This document shows, piece after piece, positions 21,480-33,646 of a stretch of 64,000 bases of DNA. Each line of letters starts with the position of its first letter. Positions within the stretch are counted from its first letter, which is position 1. Made by a program: the position numbers and the translations under genes. Source of the stretch: Polia nebulosa. Taxonomy: Eukaryota > Arthropoda > Insecta > Lepidoptera > Noctuidae. The notes under the pieces were generated by a model. It made no database searches. It was not told the DNA's origin and was given only the letters and a program-made list of their open reading frames with translations. The DNA is taken from NCBI GenBank assembly GCA_951329385.1, contig OX589599.1:7254001-7318000 (forward strand). The letters are read 5' to 3'.

Positions 21480-22076
21480 AAATTAACTAGTCCGCCATTT
21501 TTGGGGAGACCTCCATATTGAACTTAGAATGACGTCACTTAGCAAACCATACACTATCATCTAAACTAAACATGTATGAAAAATTTCAGCTCAATCGGAA
21601 ACCGAAAAGTGGATCAAATTTAACATCCAAGATTTTTTTACATAATTAGTTAAAAGTTAAGCTAATAAAAGCATGGATAATAAAGAGTGTTGTAAAGTGT
21701 AGACACCCAATTATTTTCAAAAACCTGTTACTTTAAATAACGATCACTAAGAAACCACATCGCTCTTCCTAAGAAACCTAACGTTTACTAAGTTTCTTAG
21801 CAAGAAATAACGGCTTATAATAAAGGCTAGATATATATTATATCTCGCACATTTTTCACTTACGATCTCAGTACACAATTATCGTTTCGCCATCATTCAT
21901 TTTATTTTTCTGCCACACCGGCTTCTGTGAAAAACGTTAATGCTTTGTATCTCGGTCTCTTATTGTTAGGGCTAATCTACAATATCACATCCATAAACAG
22001 ACTTAGCAATTCAAAAGTCGGTATAGATGTTACGGGAATGCCTGGTCATATGCACCTATATTTTGGATACTATTTT
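21480..22076. other. No gene; diverged repeat scraps
   Basis: ATGTATGAAAAATTTCAGCT with TCAATCGGAAACCG is a wording common in moth repeats. Nothing else. Confidence 0.4.
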
Positions 22077-22165
22077 GAGGAGCTCGTGGCTAAAGTAATA
22101 ACAGCCGCACGGGTCGACCCATCAGATTAAGCTACTCTTGCCGTGGTTGAACTGATGATCTGGTG
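22077..22165 (+). mobile_element. 5S-derived SINE, head fragment
   Basis: GAGGAGCTCGTGGCTAAAGT and CGCACGGGTCGACCCATCAG followed by ATTAAGCTAC match the start of the element at 5635-6001 on the opposite strand. It breaks off before the box C part. Confidence 0.6.
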
Positions 22166-23044
22166 AGAGTCGCGGATAGAATTCGTAATATTAGACACAA
22201 ATGTAGACAACTATCCTTTAGAGTCCTAAGCAAAACGAACACTTTGAATATATTATAATATTTATTTTATTCATCAAAGCCATATAAATTAAAACCTGAC
22301 TTCTACTCTAGGCAGATGCCATTTTTTTTTTGCCTGTATCTTTAAAAAAACAGTGTCTTTCCAAGAATAAATAACATATTAAGAACAAAATAATAATGGC
22401 AGTCTTGGATAGACATTGTGGATATGATTGTTATCTTTTCAGTCATATAACAATAATTAATTAATTAGTATCACTTCCAGAAAAAATAATTTTCCTTGTT
22501 CACAAGCCGAATCAAATTACTCTCACCCACAAGTCTTACCTAGTAATTCAAGCGGAACCACTCAACCAACGCGCCGGTCTAAACCAAGCCTTACAACATA
22601 GCTTCGGCGAACAGTCTCGCCAGCATTCGTAGAAATAATCAGAGCTACGAGTTACGTTATTATCCTCACAATTATGTCTCTGGACTAAATTCTGAAGCTT
22701 CAACATGAAACTTGAATAGGCTTACCGGTACTAATGTCGTTGGTGACAAGTAAAATTGTCTAGGTAGGTTCTTATTTAGGTAAGTAAATTGTTACAAGAA
22801 TAATCCTATAAATACTTACATTAGAGGTAGTTTAAAAGTGGCGCCAGTCACAGAAACGTTGAAAGGGAACCAAGATCGCGGCAGTCACTGTCCTCACGCG
22901 CGTGTGAATTTCAAACTGTTGTTATTGTGATAAAAGTGAATACGTATAAAAAAAAAGTTTCTTCGGGCAAGTTGTTTGTAATCATGAGTACAATCACGTG
23001 TTTAAGTATCGGTCACTAATTACCAGTCGCCCTATAACAAAGTC
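22166..23044. other. No gene seen
   Basis: Around 22530-22590 there is a weak tRNA-SINE-like head on the minus strand (GGCGCGTTGGTTGAGTGG). Nothing else. Confidence 0.35.
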
Positions 23045-23250
23045 CTGACTGACTGACTGATATATCAACGCACAGCCTAAATCGCTGGTCCTAGAGACAT
23101 GAAATTTGGAGGGTGTGTTCTTTGTGAAGAGTAGGTATCCATTATGAAAGGGTTTTCGAAAATCAACTCACAGGAGGGTGAAAAAGGGATTGAAAGTTAA
23201 TAACGGGGAAGTAGTCATTCCACGCGGGCGAAGCCGCAGGCAGAATCTAG
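23045..23250 (+). repeat. CCTGACTGACTGA-type repeat, copy 1
   Basis: Begins AAGTCCTGACTGACTGACTG, has CTAGAGACATGAAATTTGG, and ends CACGCGGGCGAAGCCGCAGG. The 3' part is shared with the CGCGGGCGAAGCC family. Copies: 35050 (+), 54046 (-). Confidence 0.7.
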
Positions 23251-23348
23251 TTCGTTATAAGAGAGCAAAGTTTGTGGTGTGTCTGCAGTCAGTGGGAGCG
23301 GTTTTTTTTTTAATGTACCATACTAAGAATTACTCGTTCACTAAGGCC

Positions 23349-23836
23349 GGCCATAGATAGACTGCTTAGAGCAGTCGAGACAATCTGCACGAGAGCATTT
23401 TTTTTTAGGGCGGTTGTAAATCACGCAATGACTTCTCCCGCTTTGGGTGCTTTGGGTGTCAGACTCTTACTGACTAAAACCCACCCCTGTTCCTTCCCTG
23501 TATGAGTGCCCAGGGGTGCGGTAACTCATTTTCAGAATTTATCCGCTACCCTTAGGCATGCAGGCACCGGTCACGATGGGCCCCGCTAGTGGTGGCTGAC
23601 ACTAATCTCTTTAAAGGTGCGCGTGGAACACTACGCACCGTGGACTCACGGGCCTGGTACTGGTCGGACGGCGAGCTGCCCACTGCTCGCCGTCTGCAGG
23701 CCCGGGTGCACTAGAGCAGTCGTGTTGCGGTTGGAGTCGACTGCAACCCGCTTGAAGCTGTCGACACTAACTGCTCCAAACAGTCCGTCTATGGATGCTC
23801 CGACTGCAACTGCTCAAAGCAGTCTGTCTATGGATA
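23349..23836. mobile_element. TIR element CCATAGAYAGACTGC, interrupted by a retroposon
   Basis: CCATAGATAGACTGCTT at 23351 is mirrored by AAGCAGTCTGTCTATGG near 23817-23833. Between them the motif ACTGCTC/GAGCAGT recurs many times in both directions. The poly(A) retroposon at 23398-23707 splits it. A larger relative is at 48878-49318. Confidence 0.7.
23398..23707 (-). mobile_element. Poly(A) retroposon, TGACACGCCC family, near full length
   Basis: GCACGAGAGCA (23387-23397) and GCACTAGAGCA (23708-23718) are the target duplication with one mismatch. On the minus strand it runs from CCCGGGCCTGCAGACGGCG to GTGATTTACAACCGCCC and an A tail. At 310 bp this is one of the longest copies, which suggests the family's natural length. 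Confidence 0.85.
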
Positions 23837-24074
23837 GATGAACTATTGGTCTAAGATACGGTGATAGAAATATGTTCCCTCATCATCTATTAAATGAAGA
23901 TGACAAAGTTTAAGTATAATATGCTAGAGAATATGTAATTAATTAATAGCAAATGGGTTGCCTAGCTAAATCCTGGACCAAATCAAGTTTATATTATTTA
24001 ACAATATTTACAATTATTATTAAATAATATAAGCTTGATTTATTTACTTTTTTATAATTTCGCCAATTACTTAT

Positions 24075-24145
24075 TCATGTTAAAAATTAAAACTGCAAAT
24101 CGCCCAACAGCGACTGCTTCAGCGGTTCAGTCTATGGCGGGGCTA
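24075..24145. repeat. Fragment of the CCATAGAC TIR family
   Basis: AAATCGCCCAACAGCGACTG and TTCAGTCTATGGCG match the right end at 49240-49318. Confidence 0.5.
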
Positions 24146-24547
24146 AGCAAGCAAACACACAGCAAAGGCACAAAACATACTCAAATATATTCAATTTCGA
24201 CCCAGCGCGGCAGCGTATCCATACAGCTGACAGCCAAGTCATAACAATGAGTAGTGCAGATAGCAACAGAGGTCACGTCTCAGTCACTCAAAGGAAACTC
24301 AGACACTCACTACAAAATCACGGATGACTACACAAGGCGAACAGTCGTACATTTTACTGACAATCGCTAGACCAATCTACCAACAGATCTGGATTGACAA
24401 AGGCAACTAGATCCTTTTGACAAAACGGACAGACTGACTGGGTATTGGGTTTGCAGGATGGTACACAAATCAACGATAGATTTGTTACAACATTGAGCCT
24501 TTGAAAATGTACTGCATGTACTAAGATCTATAGTATCTACTTGCCCC

Positions 24548-24840
24548 ATTGATATCAGTGTTTTAATCCGTGGTGCTTGGTAACTAAGCTTACCCCAGTT
24601 GTATATGTCTCTTTGTGCCTGTTGGCCCAGCTTTGTTCTGTCTTCTGCTTGTTAAGGAGATTATGTATATTTTTACTCACTCGCTGTTCTTTTCTGATTA
24701 ATTTCGTTGCGGGACCTAACACAGTTTAATCATTTCTCCGGGACTCGTCGAGCTTCATTGCCTCGGCGTTTTTCTGGTGGTCACCACTCTTGATTCTGGC
24801 TTACAAGAGTTGCAGTGGTTGGGAATAGAGTAGCTAGACT
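24548..24840 (+). repeat. TGTTGATTCTGGCTT-type repeat, 5' part
   Basis: GGTGCTTGGTAACTAAGCTT, AATTTCGTTGCGGGACC, GGGACTCGTCGAGCTTCATT and TTGATTCTGGCTTACAAGAG match 40315-40560 in order. Confidence 0.65.
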
Positions 24841-24848
24841 GTCCCAAT

Positions 24849-25326
24849 AAAAAATAGAACCGACTTCCAAAAAAAGTGCAAAATAACTTTAATTTCGGAA
24901 GTCGGTGTTCCTGTTTTGTGTCTTTGTTTTTTGACACCGACTTCCGAAATTAAAGTTATTTTGCACTTTTTTTGGAAGTCGGTTCTATTTTTTTGTAAAA
25001 AAGTTTTTTATTTTTCACTTTTTAGTGTTGGTTCCCCATTAAACTGTGTTAAAAATTCATAGACATACGATAGCAGCAATCGCGCTTGATTTGCTGTCAA
25101 TTTTTGAAGAGTTCCGTTGTCTGTCTCCGAAACCCATCATCAGATCTTTTTGAAATTTAAATGGGACCATTTCGGAATAAACCCCTTTCGAACAAAAAAA
25201 GAATTTTGCAAATCCGTCAATATATGACGGAGTTATGCCCGAACATACATAAAAATTTAAAAAAAATAAAATTAAAAAATACAAACATCCGAATTGATAA
25301 CCTCCTCCTTTTTCGAAGTCGGTTAA
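24849..25326 (-). mobile_element. AACCGACTTC foldback element, perfect 60-bp hairpin
   Basis: 24849-24908 and 24934-24993 are exact reverse complements around a 25-nt loop. The body follows the copy at 19344 in reverse order and ends GAAGTCGGTTAAAAAA. Arm and body are so close to copy 19344 that both look young. Confidence 0.88.
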
Positions 25327-26270
25327 AAAAAAAATAACCATGATCGAATCGGATACATTGATGTCCGAGCTTACCTATACCGTGGTAGTCAAATTTCTTG
25401 CATATAATAACTAGCTTTTAGCCATGGCTTTACTTCAGTAACCTATCATAGAAGAACCGGGTGAATAGAAACAAGACTTTAAAGGGGTTTTACACTTTAT
25501 TAAGATAATGTTTATCCAATTCATTCATGCATTGTAATTTTTAAAAAAACTTCGCCTAAAGGCCAAGGTGGAGGAAAACGTTCTAGGGAAATTTAATTAA
25601 ATGTCCGAAAAGCAAACTCACCGTAAACCAGCATGACAATTAAAATACCTACAAAAATGCATCTTTTATTAAGTTCATATCGACACTCAAAGACAATTAT
25701 ATCTGTAGCTATATTAATAAAGTGGTCTGTGGGAAAAGGTTACAAGTCTGCTCGCCACTTTCAATTATAACGCCCTCCCACTAAAAACCTTCAATTCCTT
25801 ATCATTATTGTGCATCAACAACATCCAGAAAAACGTTTCGAGAGTGCCATTTACCAATAAGTGTTTCTTTTCCACAGAGCATGATGAAATGAAGTACTAA
25901 GTCCAAACCGGACCACAACCCATTTTAGTGCCCCGAATGGTGTGTAAAGAATGGAGCTTTTGCAATCCCGCCGTGATTGGTGGATACTGGACACACTTAG
26001 GCCAACTTGCACTTCGAATCACCAAATACATTTAAACGCTAACAGTATTTAAAAAAACATTATGCCTTTGTCATCTTGCTCTCCAATCAAATGGAGCAAT
26101 CTCTCGGTGTGGCAATCCGAAATCAACATCTCAATTATGACAAAAACATGCAAAATCATCGCATGGTTTTCTTTTACTTGCTACATGGTCTACATGTTTT
26201 CTTCGCCATATCTTTAAATCAGATTTTATTAGTAGGATTGCATAATGCCACACTCACACTACGTTTTTCT
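25327..26270. other. No gene seen
   Basis: No recognised motif or family; AT-rich. Confidence 0.4.
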
Positions 26271-26815
26271 TTTTTAGGGGTCCGTACTCGAAGGGTCCAA
26301 ACGGAAAGGAGCCCTATTGTTGTCACTAACGTGTCCGTCTGTCTGTCCGTCCGTCGTCTGTTACACAGGTTTTACAGCCAAACTCCAGTTAAGGAGCTAC
26401 AGTCTCCAAACTTTCACAGTATCAGCATCTTGTTGACCCAAAGCCATACAAATTGGCGTTAATTGTTGTTTATGGGAGCTCCCATACAGATAAAGGAGGG
26501 CGTCAAAAAAATTTACCTATCCCATCAAATGGGATATCGTTGTTTAGAGCTTGTTGAGTACACAAATACTATATTTTTGGTTAAAAAAAATATTGGAAGA
26601 CAAAGGAATTAGAAGCCACCAAGGTCAACTTTAGTAATAACAAAATTTTGTTACGAAGAATTTTTTAACTTGAAATTTAGTGATAATGTTTATTATTACG
26701 TATATTTTACTAAAAAATACCAATATATTGATAAATCAGATTTTTTCTTGGAAATCCCTCATTTAGTACGGAACCCTAAATGTGCGGAGTCTGACACGCA
26801 GTTGGCCAGTTTTTT
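26271..26815 (+). repeat. GTTCCGTAC-type dispersed repeat, copy 5
   Basis: Begins TTTAGGGGTCCGTACTCG, with GTCCGTCTGTCTGTCCGTCC and TACCAATATATTGATAAATC, and ends GTACGGAACCCTAAATGTGC then TTGGCCAGTTTTTT. One of the fullest copies. Confidence 0.7.
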
Positions 26816-27317
26816 AATGATTATCATTTTTTATTTTATTTTATTTGTATGAAACTTGTCTCCCAAATAAATATTTTTCTTTGTAACGAAAGACTTCTTA
26901 AGTCAATCTTTATTTATTCCAGCACGATGATAATTTTTTTGCAACTTAACACTTCATTCTCTATTCATCTTTGTCATGACAATCGCACTCTTTCAAAAAG
27001 ATTGACCATCTTTATTCCCAGTTGTAGTTGTGCACGATTGAAAGTGTATATGTGAACCTGCGACTGGTTTCTTCTGCAACCAATAGCAACCTATGTTTAA
27101 AGCTACATCTCAATATTGCTTCTTGGTATGGCCAGTAGACCAGCGGTTCCGTTGATATGGTAAGAATACATAGATAAGACCGCCATTGTATTGTACCTAC
27201 CCAACCATAGATTTAAGTTCGTGTGCAATATTGTGTAGCATTTTGATAGACAATAAAGTTTATTTTATCCATCTCATGAAGTTTAGCAACTCCTATTAAA
27301 TAAAACTGTTAGGTAGG
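26816..27317. other. No gene; possible LINE 3' tail at 27180-27265
   Basis: GCCATTGTATTGTACCTACC and GACAATAAAGTTTATTTTAT resemble the 3' untranslated end of an insect LINE with its AATAAA signal. Confidence 0.4.
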
Positions 27318-27794
27318 TGACAAAATTACAACAGACTTCCAAAAAAGAAAATACAATGTTCGGTGTTTCTATTTTGTTTCTTCGTTATTTAACACCGACT
27401 TCCAAAATGTAAGTTATTTTGCAATTTTTTGATATGTTCTTCTTTGGAAGTCGGTTGTATTTTTTGTAAAGAAAAAATATAATATTTCACTTTTTAGTTG
27501 TTGTACCCCAAAACTAAAACTAAATAGTAAAGGTATTCCCGAATTGATAACCTCAATCACATGGTATTTGAACATAATTGGAAAAAACCAAAATGTCATC
27601 TGTGTATACATATTACCATATACCAAACAAAAAAAGAAACATCAAAATCGAATCATAAGAGGCCGCCGACGACGACGACGATCCGCCTCTTATGATTCGA
27701 TTTTGACGAATCATAAGAGGCGGAGTAATCGTGTAACAAACACACAAAAACATACAGTCGAATTAAGAACCTACTGCTTTTTGAAGTCGGTTAA
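27318..27794 (-). mobile_element. AACCGACTTC foldback element with a second hairpin inside
   Basis: Ends AACAGACTTCCAAAA (left) and TTTTGAAGTCGGTTAA (right). The large hairpin is degraded. Inside, 27642-27663 and 27685-27706 form an exact 22-bp hairpin (arm includes CGAATCATAAGAGGC) with a GAC-repeat loop, and part of the arm is repeated once more at 27707-27724. Confidence 0.65.
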
Positions 27795-28167
27795 TAAATG
27801 TGATAATACTAGCCTTTAACTGTCAAACATAACTTCTTATACTGAGAATAAAAGGTAATACAGCTTCTGTCATTCACCGCGTTCTTTGTGGCCCCACCAT
27901 AACGTATAATTTCCCCACAATTAATGTTCCAATGTAATTATCCAATTATTTGTCATTGATCACGCGAAATATCTGTATTTCTCGATTTTTAATAATTTCA
28001 CTCAATCAATTTGAACTTGCCTTGGGGTGTGAAGAAACCGTTTATGAAATGAAATACAAGTACACATTTGTTAACGAAAAGTGCATTTTATTTTAACAAT
28101 TATTTGGTTTATTAATCACTAGGACAGATACTGTCTTACAGTGTTTGTAATATCTTTATTAATTTAA

Positions 28168-28620
28168 GGCGCTATTAACTGTCAATGACCTTGAGTGGTT
28201 AGCTTGCGTGTTCTGTGCTGAGCTCATGTAACGCGTCGTACGTCCACCCAGTAATAGGACTCGCATCATTAGGGAACGCTGTTCTAAATTATACGCATTA
28301 TTAATTTATTACACATAAAATAACAGGTATTAAACTAATATACTGAACCTAAATTATAAATAATTAAATTATCTTTAAAATAGTGAAGGTTTCATAAAAA
28401 TACGCTATAAAGATTTTGCGCGTTGCTCAATTTTTTATCCACGTTAGACATAACTTTACAAATTAATTACACAATGTTATAAAAATATAATTTCAAATAT
28501 TCTCAGATCAAATAACGACGAAAACTGTTTAAAGTAACATATATTTTTTTCAATGAAATAAGACTAGTCTTTTAGACGTGATGATCAATTAAAAACCATT
28601 AAAAGTCGTATAACTGCGCC
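28168..28620 (+). mobile_element. TTAA-flanked MITE, copy 2 (453 bp)
   Basis: Flanked by TTAA at 28164-28167 and 28621-28624; ends GGCGCTATTA and TAACTGCGCC. It aligns end to end with 13232-13674 in the same orientation, with scattered substitutions and small gaps. No frame. Confidence 0.82.
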
Positions 28621-29142
28621 TTAATATTGTAGAGAGTGCTTTTAGCACCTTTTGTTGATTACATCAAAAAAGATTCTTTCAATGCAATGAAAATTCAATC
28701 ATGATAATTTAATTACATGAATAATATATTATGCATTATAGTGCTTATCTTATGTTCTACCATTTACCCTACATGCTAGGTGCGGTTACAGTTGCCATCC
28801 AACAGGGTTTCCACAGATTTGTCCTAGTTTGGAGGCCGTCCGGGGCGTCCGGATCTTAAAGTTTACGTTCTGTTATTTTTAGAAGACCGAATTTTTTACT
28901 AAGACAATAATAGTAGCCAAGAGTGAAACGCTGCTTTAAAAAGTCCAATTCTAACAATTAAAAGTAATTTTTATTTTGTTGGTTCGGTGTAAACATAAAA
29001 TTGAAAATGTCCGAGGTTTTCGTACTTCTTGTCCTGGTTGGTAGACTTTTGAGATGGCAACCCTAGAGTGTATTGAGAAATACTGAGCACTTTCTAACTC
29101 TTTTCTCCCTTGCGTTCAGTTTTCACTTTTTTTTATCTCTGA
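28621..29142. other. No gene seen
   Basis: Nothing recognised. Confidence 0.4.
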
Positions 29143-29350
29143 TTGGTTCGTGCTTTACCACTATCTCACCTGATGGTAAGCAATGATATGGTCGACGATG
29201 GTGCACGCTTAATAACCTACTCATTCTTGACTTAAAGACGCCCAGGTTGTAGCTATCAGGAATGAAGAAACAGACTCCGGCTGGGAATTCCACTCCTTGG
29301 CTGTACGCATAATGAATTTGTTCCCAAAACGTTTTTTGCGCGGGTTCACG
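29143..29350 (-). pseudogene. LINE ORF2 C-terminus (YNLGVFKS end)
   Basis: On the minus strand: HYAYSQGVEFPAGVCFF then DSYNLGVFKSRMSRLL. Same LINE end as 20173, with an independent truncation point. Confidence 0.65.
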
Positions 29351-29810
29351 ATGTTGAGTCTGTAACAAGAAAAAAACAGAATTAGTATTTAGAAAACCTC
29401 GAATACTAGCCTCTCGGTCATGATTTACAGTGGCTTTTCGGAAAGCACTGAATCGATTGCATACTCAAGTAGGCCGTTGCAAATATAACTCGATGAAATG
29501 GGGGATTATTGATCCCTCAAAGACACAGTGTGAGTGCTGTGCTCGTGATCAGACTGTCCCTTGCTGGAGTATCACTTTAATAGCTACACAACAACAACGA
29601 CCAACATCGATCCACATCGTAAACAAACAGACCACCACAAAATATAGTCTCCTTCCGAAAATTAACAATATGCTGGCTAAAATCACTGCCCCAGGGTACT
29701 AGGATCACGGCCGCAAAGCTTACCTATCCTGTAAAACTACCGTATTGTAATATCAAAATATCTACCTATCAAAACTACAAAGAGAATAACTTGAATTAAT
29801 ATTATAGAGT
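29351..29810. other. No gene seen
   Basis: A 90-codon frame at 29430-29702 shows no motif. Confidence 0.4.
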
Positions 29811-30055
29811 TTTTTTTTTTGGGTTGTGAAATCATCCTATGATCACCTGGTCTGGGTAGAGCGAGAGGCATGTCAGACTTTTACTGACTAAAACCCACCC
29901 CTGTTCCTTCCTTGCCTGAGTGCCCAGTACGAATTTATCAGCGACCCCTTGGAATGCAGGCATCGGCCATGATTGGCCCCGTCAGTGGTGGCTGACATAC
30001 ATTTCTTTGAGGAGCGGGTGGAACACTACACTCCGTCGACTCTCGGGCTGATCGA
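29811..30055 (-). mobile_element. Poly(A) retroposon, TGACACGCCC family
   Basis: Poly(T) at 29810-29820 then GTGAAATCATCCTATGATC, GCATGTCAGACTTTTACTG and GGAATGCAGGCATCGGCC follow the family in reverse. AATATTAT occurs near both ends but not flush with the tail, so a duplication is not certain. Confidence 0.65.
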
Positions 30056-30647
30056 ACTGGGCCCAAACAATATTATTAAAATAATGAACCATAGAAACGA
30101 AAACAAGAAGAATTATTCAAAGACTTTAGTAAAAAAACGCATTTTTTAAATATTTTAACACACAACATAAATAACTCGTATGTATGAAATAATTAATAAT
30201 ACTGCAAACTATTCAGAATATTTGTATTTTCGCGAACAAAAACATATTTTATTACCACGGTTACAGTATGAAACACAATGGAATGAAAGGCGACAAACGG
30301 AATAAATATTAATTAATATGTTGGATCATTTAATTGAATTCCGTTGACTTTGGTTTAACGGGAGCCACGAAATATCAGCTACATCGTATTGGTCAAACGA
30401 TACAGATTTAATAATTTAATTAAATATCTGGATTCTGCGAACGATACCTATCAAATGCTTGACTGTCTTTAGACTTTTAACAATAACGACAATGAATAGG
30501 GTAGAATGACTTATTCGGATATTAGACTGAAAAGGTAACTTTATCTAAAATTGAAAACGGAAAGAGTTTTTCAAATCCGTTCAAAACTAAGTTACTCGTA
30601 GTTGGATAGAAATCTTTCAAATCTAGTGGAAGAGAAAACAGAAAAAT
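30056..30647. other. No gene seen
   Basis: Nothing recognised. Confidence 0.4.
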
Positions 30648-30866
30648 CGGCCAAGTGCGTGTCGCACTTCGCACATTTTGGATTCCGTACCAAATATATT
30701 TTTGACTATTTGTATGGCTTTGAGTCAACAAGGTGCTTATACCGTGAAAATTTGAAAACTGTAGCTCCAACCGTTTGGCTGTAAAACCTGTGTGACAGAC
30801 GACGGACGGACAGACATACCGTAGACGTAGAGACGGACGCGAGAATGACAGCAATAGGAGGAACCC
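30648..30866 (-). repeat. GTTCCGTAC-type dispersed repeat, copy 6
   Basis: GGCCAAGTGCGTGTCGCAC on the left and GACGGACGGACAGACATACC near the right show the family in minus orientation. Confidence 0.55.
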
Positions 30867-31075
30867 AAAAAGGATGCACACTGACGTATGACGTCACCGT
30901 CATTAGTTAGGTTACGCGCGTACAAAAGAGATAGCGAGATATCCCCATCACGCTCCCACTCTTCCTTATTCTTCCTATTTGAATTGCTGCTTTGCTTAAT
31001 AACCAGTTTTGATACCGTTTTCAGAAAAAGATTTATTTTAAGTGTTATTTTGTTGTTTTCTAAAAAATCTGTATA

Positions 31076-31420
31076 TGTCGGATCACCAGGATGTATCGAG
31101 CTACAATCAGGTATCAGGTGGGTCTGTGTAGGTATATCGTGCAATAAATAACAACGGCAGAGTAATTACTCACTTTAATTAATTTGAAACTTATAAACTT
31201 GGTACTTTAAAATATTAGTAGCAACAAAACGTAGGACAGTTCCGATGCGTCTTCACTCCGTGACCCCCAGGCTGAGACTGCCCGACTAGGCGAGTCTTCC
31301 CCAACCTCGAAGTCTAACGGAAACGCGCCGACTCCGTCAAAGCCCGCCAACTGTAGTGTTTATAGTTGCCGCCAGATGGCGTGCTTTGTTTTGTTGCCAA
31401 TTTGACTAGCGGATACGACA
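31076..31420 (-). repeat. LTR of the non-autonomous element (left)
   Basis: 345 bp, TG...CA, identical by eye to 34697-35041. It holds a minus-strand ACTATAAACAC that could be a TATA box, and a plus-strand CAATAAATAAC. Orientation is inferred from the knuckle relic only. Confidence 0.85.
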
Positions 31421-31681
31421 CGGCCATCCTGAGAGTCACACGTCCTCGTGTGTTAATCTGAAGCAAAAGAAAATACCACACAGTATCATTCACGCTCGGC
31501 CATATCTGACCTAAATAACTCTGACTCAATAAAAGTATCATGTCTTTGAACATTTTTATTTTAAATGCAAGAATGTAACTACAAAATTCTGTAACACCAT
31601 TGAAATTACACAAACAAAACATAAGTGACTGACAATTGCTGCAAAATCTCTATGTGCAACACATGTAAACAGTAAAAAAAA

Positions 31682-32084
31682 GTCATCCCTGTGACCATGA
31701 AATGCGACACACACTAAGTCAACTCTGTGACTACAAGTGTTCTATGGTAGTCATCCCTGTGACTCCAAATTAACAGTCAGTCAACCCTGTGACTGAAGCG
31801 CAACACATGTCAACCCTGTGACCATGCGAACTCAATGATTCAGTCATCCCTGTGACTAATCAATGATTCAGTCATCCCTGTGACTAATCAATCAGACAGT
31901 CATCCCTGTGACCATCACATAATCTTACAAAGATTGTCATCCCTGTGACAATAACATACAATCATAGACAGTCATCCCTGTGACTAATCAATCAGACAGT
32001 CATCCCTGTGACCATCACATAATCTCACAAAGATTGTCATCCCTGTGACAATAACATACAATCATAGACAGTCATCCCTGTGAC
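31682..32084. repeat. 13-copy array of GTCATCCCTGTGAC
   Basis: Copies start at 31682, 31718, 31750, 31780, 31809, 31843, 31871, 31899, 31936, 31971, 31999, 32036 and 32071. Ten are exact; 31718, 31780 and 31809 read GTCAAC(T/C)CTGTGAC. Each motif has inverted GTCA/TGAC half-sites 6 bp apart. Spacing is 28-37 bp. The last part is also a higher-order repeat of 100 bp (for example 31899 and 31999). The spacers are AT-rich and partly shared. It resembles a protein-binding array more than a simple satellite. Confidence 0.9.
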
Positions 32085-33079
32085 CATCGCACACAAAATC
32101 AACAATAATTGAACTAATTACCTAGAGTACTTGCAGCAATGTCAGGTGAAGGTTCTGAAACGCCTTCAGTATCACATTTCGCAAAATCGGGATAGATCCC
32201 AGTGAATAGTGCATCAATTAATCGAATCTCAAACAATTACAAGCCTGTCTTTTGACAAAGTAAACTCAGTTGCGGATATACTAAACCCGAAAGCCGTTAT
32301 TCAAAATGTTTTGACCCAATGAAATATCACTACGTAGGTGCTCATCAGGTAAAACGTTAAATAAAATCTCCATCGTGAAATTATTAATCTGAACTCGACT
32401 CAGCAATTGGAGGGTACTCTTTGATTTTGTCATTACCGATACAAATTAAAGGAATCACATCACCAAATCGCTTTCCTTTAAATTTACTAATTATACTTTC
32501 ACGAGTACTGCACCCGAATCATAAACAAAATGTTCCCCAAAATGTTACAATGTACTCGATGGAGGCTTGACCACTTACAGGTAAACTCACTTCTCTGCTG
32601 TCTAAAACCTTCATAACATACAGAGCTATTCCTATATTTTCCTCATCTTTCCGCCTGACCAGCTAGCGGCTTCTTGATAATTCAAAAGTGTCTAAATGGC
32701 TTGATTGAAATAAATGTTTAGAGTTTGACTCTCGTGAACTAACAAAGCCTCTACGCGTTTCATTGGCACCAAGATGAAAAGTTATAGCACAGGGAAAGAT
32801 ATGAGTAGTGTAATTACTGAAATTACTCTCAATCTTACAGCAAAGAATGCCAGAACGAAGCCCGTACGCACACCTTAGCTTCTTGCCCATCCATTTTAAA
32901 ATCTTAGGAAGCAAAGCCAGTATGGTGAACATCAAGTCCAAGTACCACTAACAGTCCAACTCCCATTAAATTGAACGAAGGAAACCAAAGACCAGGTATC
33001 TTATTCACGGTCAACAGCTATTTCATAGCTCAGCAATACACAATTGCTACACTCGCACTTCCCCACGGGAATGCAGTGT

Positions 33080-33190
33080 CCTCTATTGACTACACCACCC
33101 AGGGCTACCACAACGACACCCTGGTACAGACTCTCCCGTCTATACCACCCAGGGCTATCGCTACAATACCCTGGTATAGTCACCAACTCA
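33080..33190. repeat. Duplicated CCACCCAGGGCTA block with inverted halves
   Basis: ACACCACCCAGGGCTACCAC... and ATACCACCCAGGGCTATCGC are two copies about 55 bp apart. Each is followed by an ACCCTGGTA half that partly pairs with the first half. Confidence 0.6.
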
Positions 33191-33646
33191 CTGAACTCAG
33201 AACCTGTTCACAGATACTAAACTGATGCCAATTCATCATTTGATTCACACAACGTCAGTTGGTACTTGGGCTCGAGTATCTTTTTAACACGATCTACACT
33301 TGGAACTAAAAAACATACCGACCTCGAATCTATGTGCGTCTTTGGCTGTGGAAAGGGAAACAATTAGGCCTGGCAACATTTGTGTAAAAGAGTTACGTTC
33401 TCAAATTACTCTTCGTTCTTTCACGAACCTCGTATACGATCGCCGCTGCACTATATGGTTCAACTAATCGAATTTTTAATTCGTCTGTATTCACTCGAGT
33501 AGTCGGTATTCCCTTAAAACATTCGCCAAATTATTCAAGTTTACTCACTATTTACTAACTTACCCTTGACACACTAATTTACTCTTGAAGTCATTCGAAA
33601 AATTAGTATCAATCGAACTTAAATAAACCGTTCGTTTAATAACATT

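Noticed and set aside
19344..25326. Helitron ends in the foldback elements
   Set aside because: There is no TC start with a CTRRT end and a short 3' hairpin; the hairpins are far too long and the ends are inverted.
31421..31445. Primer binding site after the left LTR, read on the plus strand
   Set aside because: The sequence starts CGGCC, lacks TGG, and no purine tract precedes the right LTR on that strand.
31682..32084. CRISPR array
   Set aside because: The repeats are only 14 bp, the spacers are partly repeated (100-bp higher order), there are no cas genes, and the context is an insect LTR element.
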